Source: Gryganskiella cystojenkinii
Lineage: Eukaryota; Mortierellomycota; Mortierellomycetes; Mortierellales; Mortierellaceae
Direction: 5' to 3'
DNA length: 28,932 nucleotides
Assembly: GCA_015852425.1 (NCBI GenBank)
Contig: JAAAIG010000488.1
Location: 1-28,932, forward strand
Of the stretch, positions 20,770 through 28,932 are shown piece by piece (positions within the stretch are counted from its first letter, which is position 1; each line of letters starts with the position of its first letter). The notes under the pieces are model-generated. The model was given only the letters and a program-made list of their open reading frames with translations, searched no databases and was not told the DNA's origin. Made by a program: the position numbers and the translations under genes.

Positions 20770-21209
20770 GACGTGTTAAAACAAAATGAATGGAATGAAT
20801 AAAGTGGATTGGATAATGAATCGTGAGCAATTTCAAGTTCAAATCAGAAAAGAGAGGAGATGTGGGAATGTAACAATGTAAGGGTGAGAAAATACGGCGT
20901 GTAATGAACGAGAGACGGTTGGAACAGACAGGTGGCATTCAATGGAGGGAAGGAAGGAGATCCCTTGCTACAGTGATGCTTCAAAATACGAAGGTAACAA
21001 ATGTCACGTGCTAATTGCCCTCCCCCACATGCTTTTCCCGATCGACCAAAACGAACAAACCGCTGCAGAGAGCGAATTGGAGACCAGGTTCTATTTTGTG
21101 CGTCCGTGGAGGACAACGTTCACTTTCTCTACTTGTTTTTTTTTCTCCCTCCACTCTTCCTTCTCCTTTTTGTACATTCCTCGCCCTATCCGCTCAACTC
21201 CACCCAGCA
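20770..21209. promoter_or_regulatory. Bidirectional promoter between BET4 and PEX3
   Basis: A 440-bp spacer separates two divergently transcribed start codons. A palindromic CACGTG lies at 21005-21010. A pyrimidine-rich tract at about 21127-21180 precedes the PEX3 ATG. CACGTG is the E-box core bound by bHLH factors; use here is not demonstrated. Confidence 0.5.
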
Positions 21210-23227
21210 ATGATCTCCGCTGTCCAGGGATTCGCCAACAGACACCGGCGCGCACTCGTCATCACCGCCGGCATCTCCGGTGGCATCTACATGATGGGCA
21301 AATACGCAAAGAGCAAACTCTTTGAATTCCAGGAAAAGTCTGCCTCCGAACGGACCGCCAAGGAAAAGTATGAACTAATTTTTGTCGTCTCTCAAACTTG
21401 TTGGAACCATGGAACACGAAATACGCCCCATTCGTTTTCCGGAGCGGGTCATTACTAAGGCAAACACCACATATGACTCGCCAGCCGATATCGGTTTAAC
21501 TGAATAATTTTTCAATTGATCTTTCATCGGTCAAATAGTATGAAGCGTCGCTTCGAGCAGAACCAGCAGGATTGCGTCTTTACAGTGCTGTCTCTTTTAC
21601 CCACACTTGGCGATCAGCTCTTGCACGAGCTCAATGTTGAGCTGATCACTGCCAAGTTGCAACAGACTCGATCTCAACGCGCCACTCCTCTTCCTACCCC
21701 TGACAGTTCCATGATCCTCCCACCAAAACCAACAGCTGCCAGCTCTGCTGCTGACGAGGACAACGAGAATAAAGAGTCTTCTTCTGCGGATCAAACAACA
21801 CAGGATACGACCGAGGATCAACCTAATAAGGAGTCATCATCCGAAGAAGCAACAGCCTCGACTGAGAATGGCGAAGAGATCAAGGAGTCACAACCGAGTG
21901 GGGATCAAAATACCACCCCCGCCACAACAGAGGAGGAAAAGACTGAGACCACGGAACAGGAGAGCAAACAAGTCAATGGATCCGTACCAGATTCAACAGC
22001 AGCTCAAACGACACTCGACACTGCCGTCGAGGCAGTAGTTCAAGATGAGGCAGCTATTGCCGCGGCAGCGGCGATCGACAGACGCACAAAACTCGAGCTC
22101 TGGAATGAGTTGAAGATCATGAGCTTTACGCGTACAGTCACTGCGCTGTACTCGCTCACGTTCTTGACTCTGTTGACTCAGGTCCAGCTCAACTTGCTCG
22201 GTCGATTCACCTACGTCTCCTCGGTGGTCGCCCTTTCCAACACCGCCGATGCTTCCTACAGAGTCGAGGGACCTACTACCAAGGGATCTCTTTCATCAAC
22301 GAATGGACAACTCGATTTCCAAACGGAAAAGAAGTACCTGACCTTCAGCTATTGGCTTTTGCATGAAGGGTGGCGCCGGTGGAGCGACAGAGTCCGTGAG
22401 GTTGTCGAGGATGTTGTTGGAGGGTAACTTGAGGCTTTGATTTTTTTTTTTTCTTACTCTCTGTTATGCGCCGTCTAAGTATCTGGTTGATCAAGTTTTG
22501 TTTGTAATACTGAAAGATGAAATTATATTTCCATTTTCTATGTGATAGCATTTCGCTGAAAAAGACCTTGAACTCCAAGGACTTTTCAGAGCTGATTGGC
22601 GAGATCCGGGAACGCCTCGAGTATACCGAGGTCGATGGAGTTCAGGTCCCCGCAAAGTAAGTACAAAAAAAATAAGGATATTTACAGAGGAGGAGATGGG
22701 CTAAAAACGTTCGGAAATTGATCACTAACTCTCTCCACTATTCTTATTTTTTTTCGAAAATACCTAATAGCATGCGCGAATACATGCTCCCAGACGATGC
22801 CTCGGATGAGCGCGAGGTGCTCCGTGCCGGTGGAGTCGACGAGTTTGATCTGATTGTCGATCCGGTCCTTCGCAGCTTGCTGGACGAGACGCGCGATTTT
22901 ATCGACAGCGAAGACTTTTCGACCGTTCTCCACTCGACCTTGACCGCGACGTTTGCTCGTTTCAACCTCGCTCTCCAACCGACTTTCAACCCTTTCCTTC
23001 TCGCGGAACCTCGCAACAACAGCGCTTCGATTGAGGAAATTGAGGATGAGGATGATATCGATCGGGCTGTGCCGCTGGCGTCGTTGTTGCCCCTGGTTGC
23101 AAGACAGGTTCATCTGATCATTAACGGTGTCCCGAACGAGTATGTCGAGAGTTTGGCGATGGTCAAGGAGCTCCAGGCTTTCTCGGCAATTATCTATTCG
23201 TCTTTTAGTGAGCAGCTTGTCAACTAG
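21210..23227 (+). CDS. PEX3: Peroxisomal biogenesis factor 3 (peroxin-3)
   Basis: Four exons (21210-21367, 21539-22423, 22549-22656, 22771-23227) give 535 residues. A basic cluster RHRR (11-14) and a hydrophobic segment at about 15-30 (ALVITAGISGGIYMMGKY) form the N-terminal membrane anchor and peroxisome-targeting region. The conserved motif RRFEQNQQDCVFTVLSLLPT starts at residue 56, and the C-terminal VKELQAFSAIIYSSF is also characteristic. PEX3 is an integral membrane protein that docks PEX19 with its membrane-protein cargo and is needed for peroxisome membrane assembly. Residues about 100-234 are an Asp/Glu/Ser/Thr/Gln-rich, probably disordered insert, followed by an Ala run; this largely explains why the protein is longer than human (373) or yeast (441) PEX3. 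It is downstream of a shared promoter with BET4. Introns are 171, 125 and 114 bp. Confidence 0.94.
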
Positions 23228-23635
23228 AAAAAAAAATCGTAGACCTGTGCCAGGTCCACCGTTATAAAAAAAAATTAAAAAACTATTGTTCCATAAGCAG
23301 CTCGGGTGGTGCTATATGGAACAAAAAGTATGAACGAGTCAGAGGGATGAAAAACAGAGCGGAGCACGAACTCAACAGTGGAGAAAGCATATCCGTGTGG
23401 TGACTGCGAAGGAAGAGGAATGGCGCAATCGATGATTTTCAATTTCTCAGCGCGTGCCGACCCTTTAAAAGAGAGCGATCTGCCCCTCTCTTTGGACACA
23501 AAAAAAGAGAAAAGAAGAAAACGTCTTCACTCTTCCTCATTACGCCATCACCTTCCCCCTCCTTTCCATTCATTCCATCGAATCCATACGCTGCATATAA
23601 ACAAAGCAATCACCCCTCACTATATATACACAACA
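23228..23635 (+). promoter_or_regulatory. Spacer and promoter between PEX3 and the rhodanese gene
   Basis: A 408-bp tandem spacer. TATA-like motifs occur at 23594-23601 (CATATAAA) and 23621-23628 (TATATATA), the latter very close to the ATG at 23636. A CT-rich stretch lies at about 23520-23585. The left part should contain the PEX3 3' UTR. Confidence 0.4.
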
Positions 23636-24773
23636 ATGCCTTCTTATTCCTCTCTTACCATCCCTGCTCTTTACCAGACCTCCCGTCTGTTTGCTCCCCG
23701 CTCGATGGCTGCCCTCCGTCAAGCCCAGTTCTCGTCCAAAGCTAACAAGTCTGACATTGTTACCTTTGAAGAGATTGATACTCTCGTCCGCAACAAGGAC
23801 AAGGTATAGCAACAAGAGCGAAACAAGACGTTTAAAAGACGTTAAACTGCGAAGTTCCTCTGGGCAGTCTGTTAACTCGAATCATTTCTTTCTCTTTTTT
23901 CTCTGCAATAGAATGTTGTTCTGATTGATGTCCGCGAAGCAGGCGAGGTTGCTCAGGGAGTTATCCCCACATCTCACCACATTCCTCTCGCTAACATTCA
24001 AGAGGCTCTCTCCTTGCCCGAGAAGGAATTTGAAGATCGCTTTGGTGAGTTAGAACTTAAAAGGATCTTTTTGACCATTGTCCTTGTACACAGATCGACA
24101 GGACAGGGACACGGACACAGAACGCCCACCTATAACACAACATACATATACGGATCAGGAAAACAACCCTGGCAGAGGATCGGCTCCAGAGGAGTTGTTG
24201 GGACTATGACTCGACCCTCTTTCTATCGTGGGAAACACGGACTAGCCCCCAATTATTTGACCTTTTTCAGTTCAAATGGCGACCCGGCGAATGAAAAAAA
24301 CGAGACCAGACGATCAAAAAAGGAAATGCCGTTTGTGTGGAGTAGGGACAGTTTTGGGCGTTTGACTTTCAGGACCTGCTATTGTAGAGGAGTGACAACT
24401 GTCGGAGGAATTTTGTCAGTGACTCATGAGTCGAGCGGAGAACAAGGGAGCTTTCTGGACAGCTCGGGGCCTTAAGAAGTACAATCAGTCTCTGCTGGAT
24501 AAACGCTGACAGGAAGAAATCACCATAGAAACCGGCCAACCAATTGATATTCTCGAGAAGAAAGACAACTAACCTCTTCTGGTCTTTTTTTCCTTCTTCA
24601 CAAAATTCATAGGCTTCCACAAGCCCGCCAAGAACGACGAGATTGTTCTCTACTGCCGGAGCGGAAGACGCTCAGGGATGGCCTTTGAGGTGGCAAAGTC
24701 CCTGGGTTACAACGGTGTTCGCAACTACTCTGGAAGCTGGCTCGACTACGAGTCCAAGACCAAGGGCCAGTAA
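23636..24773 (+). CDS. Single-domain rhodanese (thiosulfate sulfurtransferase-like), probably mitochondrial
   Basis: Three exons (23636-23803, 23912-24044, 24613-24773) give 153 residues. Residues 1 to about 38 are rich in Ser, Arg and Ala with few acids (containing FAPRSMAALRQAQFSSKA), as in a mitochondrial targeting sequence. The rhodanese fold follows: DIVTFEEIDTLV, then VVLIDVREAGEVAQGVIPTS, then the active-site loop YCRSGRRSG with catalytic Cys115, and finally GYNGVRNYSGSWLDYE. Such proteins move sulfane sulfur from a persulfide on the Cys to acceptors such as thiols or cyanide. Length and arrangement match small fungal mitochondrial rhodaneses (Rdl2 type) and human TSTD1, but no exact orthologue is claimed. 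The six-residue loop CRSGRR is the size expected for a sulfurtransferase; a Cdc25-like phosphatase would have a longer one. Intron 1 is 108 bp; intron 2 is exceptionally long. Confidence 0.93.
24045..24612 (+). other. 568-bp intron 2 of the rhodanese gene
   Basis: GT-AG intron (GTGAGT ... TTCATAG) with a CTAACC branch-point-like motif about 40 bases before the acceptor. It is three to five times longer than the other introns of the window. The exon 2 frame reads through into it for about 140 codons before a stop, so retention would replace the catalytic half of the protein. I looked for C/D-box snoRNA motifs and found no convincing pair. Confidence 0.8.
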
Positions 24774-24922
24774 AAAATAATAGATTTGAAAAACACGAAA
24801 CCTGCGATGGAATTCGAACCCTAGACAAAAACACATACACAAGCACAACAATACCATACATACCTTACCTTTTTTTTTCTTGAAATCCTAGCACGCAGCT
24901 CGCTTCCCTTTCCACCCTGTAT

Positions 24923-24928
24923 AATAAA
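24923..24928 (+). terminator. AATAAA polyadenylation signal candidate for the rhodanese gene
   Basis: An exact AATAAA 150 bp after the stop codon at 24773. Confidence 0.35.
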
Positions 24929-25107
24929 TCCGCGCAATATATCCCTTCAAAAAAAATTCCCAGGGAATGAGTGTCCCTCCTGGTTTTGTCTCAAGTTATG
25001 CAATGAAATGACGCTAATTTAATTGAGCAGACCAGACAAGCGTTGTTGTCTTTCTCTTGAGAGACATACCTGGAAAAGCCAAGCGGCCATTGTTCAAAAC
25101 ATGTCAT

Positions 25108-25190
25108 AATGCTGCATTGCAAGCAGGATTTTGTCAACCTTTTTACCTCCACAGCTGGCTAAGCATTGCAGCATTGTAGTATTGCAGCAG
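25108..25190. repeat. Inverted repeat and short tandem 8-mer cluster
   Basis: The arm AATGCTGCATTGC (25108-25120) is nearly the reverse complement of GCATTGCAGCATT (25163-25175), with one mismatch in 13 and a spacer of about 42 bp. The right arm is itself part of three diverged 8-mers (GCATTGCA, GCATTGTA, GTATTGCA) running from 25163 to 25186. Confidence 0.55.
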
Positions 25191-25209
25191 TGGACAGAGC
25201 AACTCAAGA

Positions 25210-25250
25210 GAAGATAGAAGGATAGATAGGTAGATAGATACAATAGATAG
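25210..25250. repeat. Imperfect (GATA)n microsatellite
   Basis: A degenerate run of GATA/GGTA units directly after the inverted-repeat cluster, in intergenic DNA. Confidence 0.7.
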
Positions 25251-26684
25251 TCGGTCCAATGTCAACACGAAATGGAAAGAGCTTTTTTTTTAATTTCGCC
25301 TCCTATCGGAAAGATGGCGATGCTGTGGATGAAATGCAGATTGTTGAGCTTGACTTGCGGGAGAAGAGGAAAAGTTTTTAGTTATTCGTTCGTGGGGTCC
25401 CGGTTCCGCGGCAACAGATGGAAACAAAGCGCACGGACATCAAATGAAAATAAACTCCTCGGGTCCTTTTCAGCCTTCTCGAGATGGGTATTATGTTTTC
25501 TTCAGCAGGCAAACATGGGGAGAGGAGTTGTATGACTCGAAGAGTACAGGAGAAGTGCAGTAGGGAGAAATGAGACACTATGAGATTCGTAGCTCACATT
25601 TGAAAATCTTCGGGAGCTCTTCTCGATCGAAGCTATTTGGGAGCAGCTTCTTTGTGTCAAACAAAAAGTTTTGGGTCGGTCGGTGTTTGGTCATCACCAA
25701 AAAAAATGATGTGGGTCCTGGTGTAAGGCGCAAAAAATATAAAAAACACAGATCGTTGAAAGACCGGCGAGCAGGCGAGGGGTGTCAACACGAAACTCAA
25801 TTGCTATGCGGGGGGACTGAGGTGTCTTTTTGAAGTGTATCTTTGCTATTTGGGGGATAACCGCTTCTGTATCAATGCAAAACAGGCTTTGTGCTTTTGA
25901 AGGAGTTAGGCAGGATTGCTTGGGTGAAAGAACCAAACAAAGGTCCGAGAAAATACTCATCAATGATTCAACTGGAGATCAAAAAGATACATACACGACA
26001 ACAACGAGGCAAGATCACCTTTGTCCGCGTTGCAAAGGAAGACGAGACCCTCATCGTCCTCGTGTTTGTTGTGTTTTGTCTCAATACAATTGCGATTTGA
26101 TCGATAGGAGATTATATTTGAAGTAAGAATGCTTACTCTTTTTCCGTGTCGTCGGTTTTCCGAAAACTGAGAGAGAAAGAAGAAAAAGGTACATGGTCCA
26201 TGCCCTCTGCTCCACTCGTTGCCCGCTTTCCAAAGCTCTTCCTAACACTTTTTTCTTCTCTTTCAGTCAAGAGTTCTAGATCGAGTGACCAAGAAGCAAT
26301 TTTTTTCACTTTACGCCCACAGTCGTAAAGTAGAATTTCGTCGGCGAATCTCGCGTCGCACAAAAAGCTCTTGAGCTGCATTGATAAGAGATCAAAAAAA
26401 TTGGCACTCCCCAATCAAAACGCGATCTTTTCGTGATTCCCCCTGAAGTCCTCCTTTGCCTTCTCTCTCTCTCCGCCCCACAACCGTCTTTTTGCACTTG
26501 ACCAGCCAGCACAGAATAATGGTGTAAAACAAACAAACAAAACTCTTTTCCGTGCAAGTTTTTATTTGTTACACTTATCATAGCGAGATACCAATAGCAT
26601 TACAGGGCTTGGATATATTCGAGGAGTCGAAACCCCCCGTCATCCCCTCTTTCGATAGACTTTGGACTTTCGACCTCAGTTGAA

Positions 26685-26905
26685 GGTTCCCCCCTCCTTT
26701 GTTTCCCACTTCTGGGTTCCACTCGTTATCCTTCTTTTTTTTTTTTGCTCCCTCGGAAGAATTTCCTTCTCGAATCCGTGCCATCCTTTCAGATTTGCTC
26801 TCTTTTCTTTTGTTTCTTTTATATTACCGTTGCGTTCTCTCCATCCTTCCCTTCTTTTCCTTTTTTTTTTTCTTCTTTTTTTTTCTGCCTCTTTGTCAGG
26901 TCCCT
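26685..26905 (+). promoter_or_regulatory. CT-rich tract upstream of the membrane protein gene
   Basis: Strongly pyrimidine-rich on the coding strand, with T runs at about 26735 and 26863-26883, lying 120-340 bp before the ATG at 27025. It resembles the CT-rich leaders seen before the other genes here. Confidence 0.35.
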
Positions 26906-27024
26906 TGCCGCCACTACCCTTGGGATTGCGAATTAACAGCAACCTTCCAAACGCCCCTTCATATCTCTTTTTCCGCACACTCCCTCGCCTTCATTCCTTT
27001 TCCCACGCATACAGCCCTCAAAAA

Positions 27025-28932
27025 ATGACAGTCTTTAGATCCTCACCACTGATGATCACGTCTCCTGTCTCTCCATCCTCATCGCAACCCCAACTTACTT
27101 CAAAATCATTACAACCCACAAAAGGATATCGCCCCCGCTCACTAACACGCTCACTCGCCTGCCTCGTCCTCCTCCAATCGCTCTGCAGTTCAGTCTCCGA
27201 AGCCTTCCAGTGCACGTACCCCAACTACAATACCTTGGTCGAGCCCGGTCAGACGTCTCAACTGACATGGCAAGCCAATTCTGGTGACCTCTCGACCTAC
27301 AAAAGCATCACTGCCACACTCTATTGCATGGACATTGATGGACCCAAAGGCGGCATATGGCGAACCATCTCGACCCTGTTTTCGAACAGAGGACTCGTCT
27401 CGGCTCAAGGTCAATTTTCCTTTAATGTCCCCAACTGTGGTTCTCTCGCCAGGGATGTCGCGATCCGGATTGTGGCGCAGAGTCAGGATGGGACCAGTAC
27501 TCAAAACGATGCCTGTTATTTCCTGATGAACTACGTTTCCATCACCGCCCCCACTTCCACCAAACCCTTCGTTCCCCCTCAACCTTCACCAACAACGACG
27601 AACCCTCGGGTGACCACCAACAATCCGACTATTAATCCTACTCAACCTACACCAACCGCAACAACTCTCGGACCCGTGTTCGTTTCTTCGTCAGCGGGGT
27701 TGTCAGCTATTGCATCTGGGACTTCTACTGCACCGGCCTGGCCAAGTGACGGGTCCCTTCCGACCGGATTCGGTAATGGGGGATCCAGTCGACCGTCCAA
27801 CCTGCCACCGCTGCCACCACTCCCGGATAGTCCCTCTGGTCTGGGTTCCAGTAATGAGAAATCCAGCCGGTCCAAGACTATTGGTGCGACTCTGGGAGGT
27901 CTCTGTGGATTCGCCGCGCTGGTCGCGGTTGCCTCCTTGTTCATCTTGAGAAGACGTCAGAAACGACACCGTCATCAACAAGGTCAATCCAGTGGTATCA
28001 AGAAACGGTTGCGTCTGCAAGGCCGTCGCTTCAAGAACTCGATGAAGGACTCGAACGATCACTTTTATATGATGCGTGATGACGATGATGAGAACCACGA
28101 CGGGTATAACCACACCCTTGAAAAGAATCGTGAGAATTCATGGTCAAGCAGTCAAGATGTCGAATCTGCGATGGTAGAACGAAATGAAAATATCCCCGGT
28201 CTGGTGACCATTCGTCCTGTAAGCAAGATTCCCAAGGTCTTTTCATGCAGCAACCCTCCCTCGCTCCTCGATGAGATCTCGGAGCTCGACCTCGGAGCAC
28301 GGCGGCAGTCCTCGGTCCTGTCTTACCCGCCTCTTGTTCATCTCCCACCTGAGGATTGGAAGCGATCTTCAGGCATGACTTCTCTGCATGCTTCGGATGC
28401 GCTTTCGCTTTCATCTTCAGCAAAAGTCCAGAGCGATGAAGAAGAAGTCTCCTCAGTTGTCCGGAAGTACTGGGCCGCGGCTACGGCTGCACGGGCAGAG
28501 CGATCTAGAAACAACAACAGTAATCCATTGCCATCGTTCTCGTCTCAGTCGCGTAAGGCTGACATCCTTGGCTTTGAGGACGGTGATAGCTCTACCTCTT
28601 ATTCCTCTAGAGCAGAGCAACGGAAGGATTTCCACCAGTGTGAGACCGAGAGCAGCAGAAGAAGCAGTGAAGACCTGGATGCGGCCTACCGAGGTTGGGT
28701 CCGGAACCCGTTCAGGAGTACAGTCAACTCGATCCAGAGCTACGTGAACAGATCCATGTCAACAGGTCTCCAGAGCCGATTGAGGAGCTTTACGACCTTT
28801 ACCGGTTCCACGTCCTCATCCAATTTTTTCGATCAGAACGGTACCAGCTATGCAAGCAGTCGTGACGGTCGGCTGTCCCCTCCTCTGGCGGTCGGGCTCC
28901 AGTCCCGAGGGAATACCGAGTTTTTGGGGCAT
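27025..28932 (+). CDS. Single-pass membrane protein with Ser/Thr/Pro stalk and long cytoplasmic tail, 3' end outside window
   Basis: An ATG at 27025 opens a frame that stays open for 636 codons to the last base of the window. Residues 1-40 are Ser/Pro-rich and basic; residues about 45-62 (SLACLVLLQSLCSSVSEA) form a hydrophobic segment like a signal peptide core, so a shorter start could also be used. A compact ectodomain of about 120 residues follows (FQCTYPNYN... to DACYFLMNYVSI) with four cysteines and alternating beta-strand pattern. It faintly recalls the fungal Kre9/KNH Ser-Thr-rich membrane anchor domain; this is a suggestion only. Residues about 182-285 are Thr/Pro/Ser/Gly-rich, likely O-glycosylated. 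A transmembrane helix lies at about 286-308 (ATLGGLCGFAALVAVASLFI) followed by RRRQKRHRHQQ. The cytoplasmic part (over 320 residues) is basic at first, has an acidic DDDDE patch, then Ser-rich, probably disordered sequence. Architecture resembles fungal cell-surface sensors; no family is recognised. Confidence 0.85.
   Translation, partial: MTVFRSSPLMITSPVSPSSSQPQLTSKSLQPTKGYRPRSLTRSLACLVLLQSLCSSVSEAFQCTYPNYNTLVEPGQTSQLTWQANSGDLSTYKSITATLYCMDIDGPKGGIWRTISTLFSNRGLVSAQGQFSFNVPNCGSLARDVAIRIVAQSQDGTSTQNDACYFLMNYVSITAPTSTKPFVPPQPSPTTTNPRVTTNNPTINPTQPTPTATTLGPVFVSSSAGLSAIASGTSTAPAWPSDGSLPTGFGNGGSSRPSNLPPLPPLPDSPSGLGSSNEKSSRSKTIGATLGGLCGFAALVAVASLFILRRRQKRHRHQQGQSSGIKKRLRLQGRRFKNSMKDSNDHFYMMRDDDDENHDGYNHTLEKNRENSWSSSQDVESAMVERNENIPGLVTIRPVSKIPKVFSCSNPPSLLDEISELDLGARRQSSVLSYPPLVHLPPEDWKRSSGMTSLHASDALSLSSSAKVQSDEEEVSSVVRKYWAAATAARAERSRNNNSNPLPSFSSQSRKADILGFEDGDSSTSYSSRAEQRKDFHQCETESSRRSSEDLDAAYRGWVRNPFRSTVNSIQSYVNRSMSTGLQSRLRSFTTFTGSTSSSNFFDQNGTSYASSRDGRLSPPLAVGLQSRGNTEFLGH

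Larger units (their letters stand above)
24774..27024. other. Intergenic region, no supported gene
   Basis: About 2.25 kb. No reading frame shows a recognisable domain. It contains the rhodanese 3' region, a small repeat cluster (separate entries), and a CT-rich leader at about 26685-26900 before the last gene. The middle part, 25270-26580, shows nothing identifiable. Confidence 0.5.

Noticed and set aside
24800..24825. Sequence resembling a tRNA B box on the minus strand (GGTTCGAATTCC)
   Set aside because: Position 61 of the T-loop/stem is not C, the T-stem does not pair, and no A box or acceptor stem could be found at a suitable distance.

Overview
The window is a nuclear segment from a filamentous fungus. 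The genes are split by short spliceosomal introns (about 80 to 170 bp, GT-AG with one GC-AG), they use CT-rich tracts just upstream of start codons, and intergenic DNA is AT-rich with long homopolymers. Gene content (F-box/leucine-rich protein of an expanded type, Rab geranylgeranyltransferase alpha that keeps the Ig-like and LRR modules, PEX3, Adp1-type ABCG transporter) suggests an early-diverging fungus, most likely Mortierellomycotina/Mucoromycota. That lineage call is an inference from style, not a database match.

Layout, left to right. (1) 1-1111, minus: 5' part of an F-box/LRR-like protein gene that runs off the left edge. (2) 1956-2970, plus: a block of protein-like fragments in shifting frames with internal stops, probably a decayed gene or element. 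(3) 2971-7034: about 4 kb without a supportable gene. (4) 7035-8831, plus: intronless C2H2 zinc-finger transcription factor with long His/Gln-rich regions. (5) 9715-12005, minus: eight-exon, three-RRM RNA-binding protein of the Nam8/Ngr1/Csx1 type with a polyglutamine N-terminus and a GC-AG intron. (6) 12006-14606: long intergenic/promoter region. (7) 14607-17815, plus: three-exon Adp1-like ABCG transporter. (8) 18040-20769, minus: seven-exon Rab geranylgeranyltransferase alpha subunit, tail-to-tail with the transporter. (9) 21210-23227, plus: four-exon PEX3, head-to-head with the previous gene across about 440 bp. (10) 23636-24773, plus: three-exon mitochondrial-type single-domain rhodanese with an unusually long second intron. 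(11) 24774-27024: intergenic, with small repeats. (12) 27025 to the right edge, plus: a single-pass membrane protein with a signal-type N-terminus, a Cys-containing ectodomain, a Ser/Thr/Pro stalk and a long cytoplasmic tail, not matched to a named family.

The genes do not form a pathway or cluster. They are ordinary housekeeping and regulatory genes: membrane trafficking (Rab prenylation), peroxisome biogenesis, sulfur-transfer chemistry, RNA processing, transcription and membrane transport. I found no CRISPR array, rRNA, convincing tRNA or intact transposon. The least explained coding sequence is the membrane protein at the right edge. The most unusual gene-structure features are in the RNA-binding gene (GC-AG intron) and in the Rab prenyltransferase gene (start codon alone in its coding exon, and a stop-free in-frame intron).
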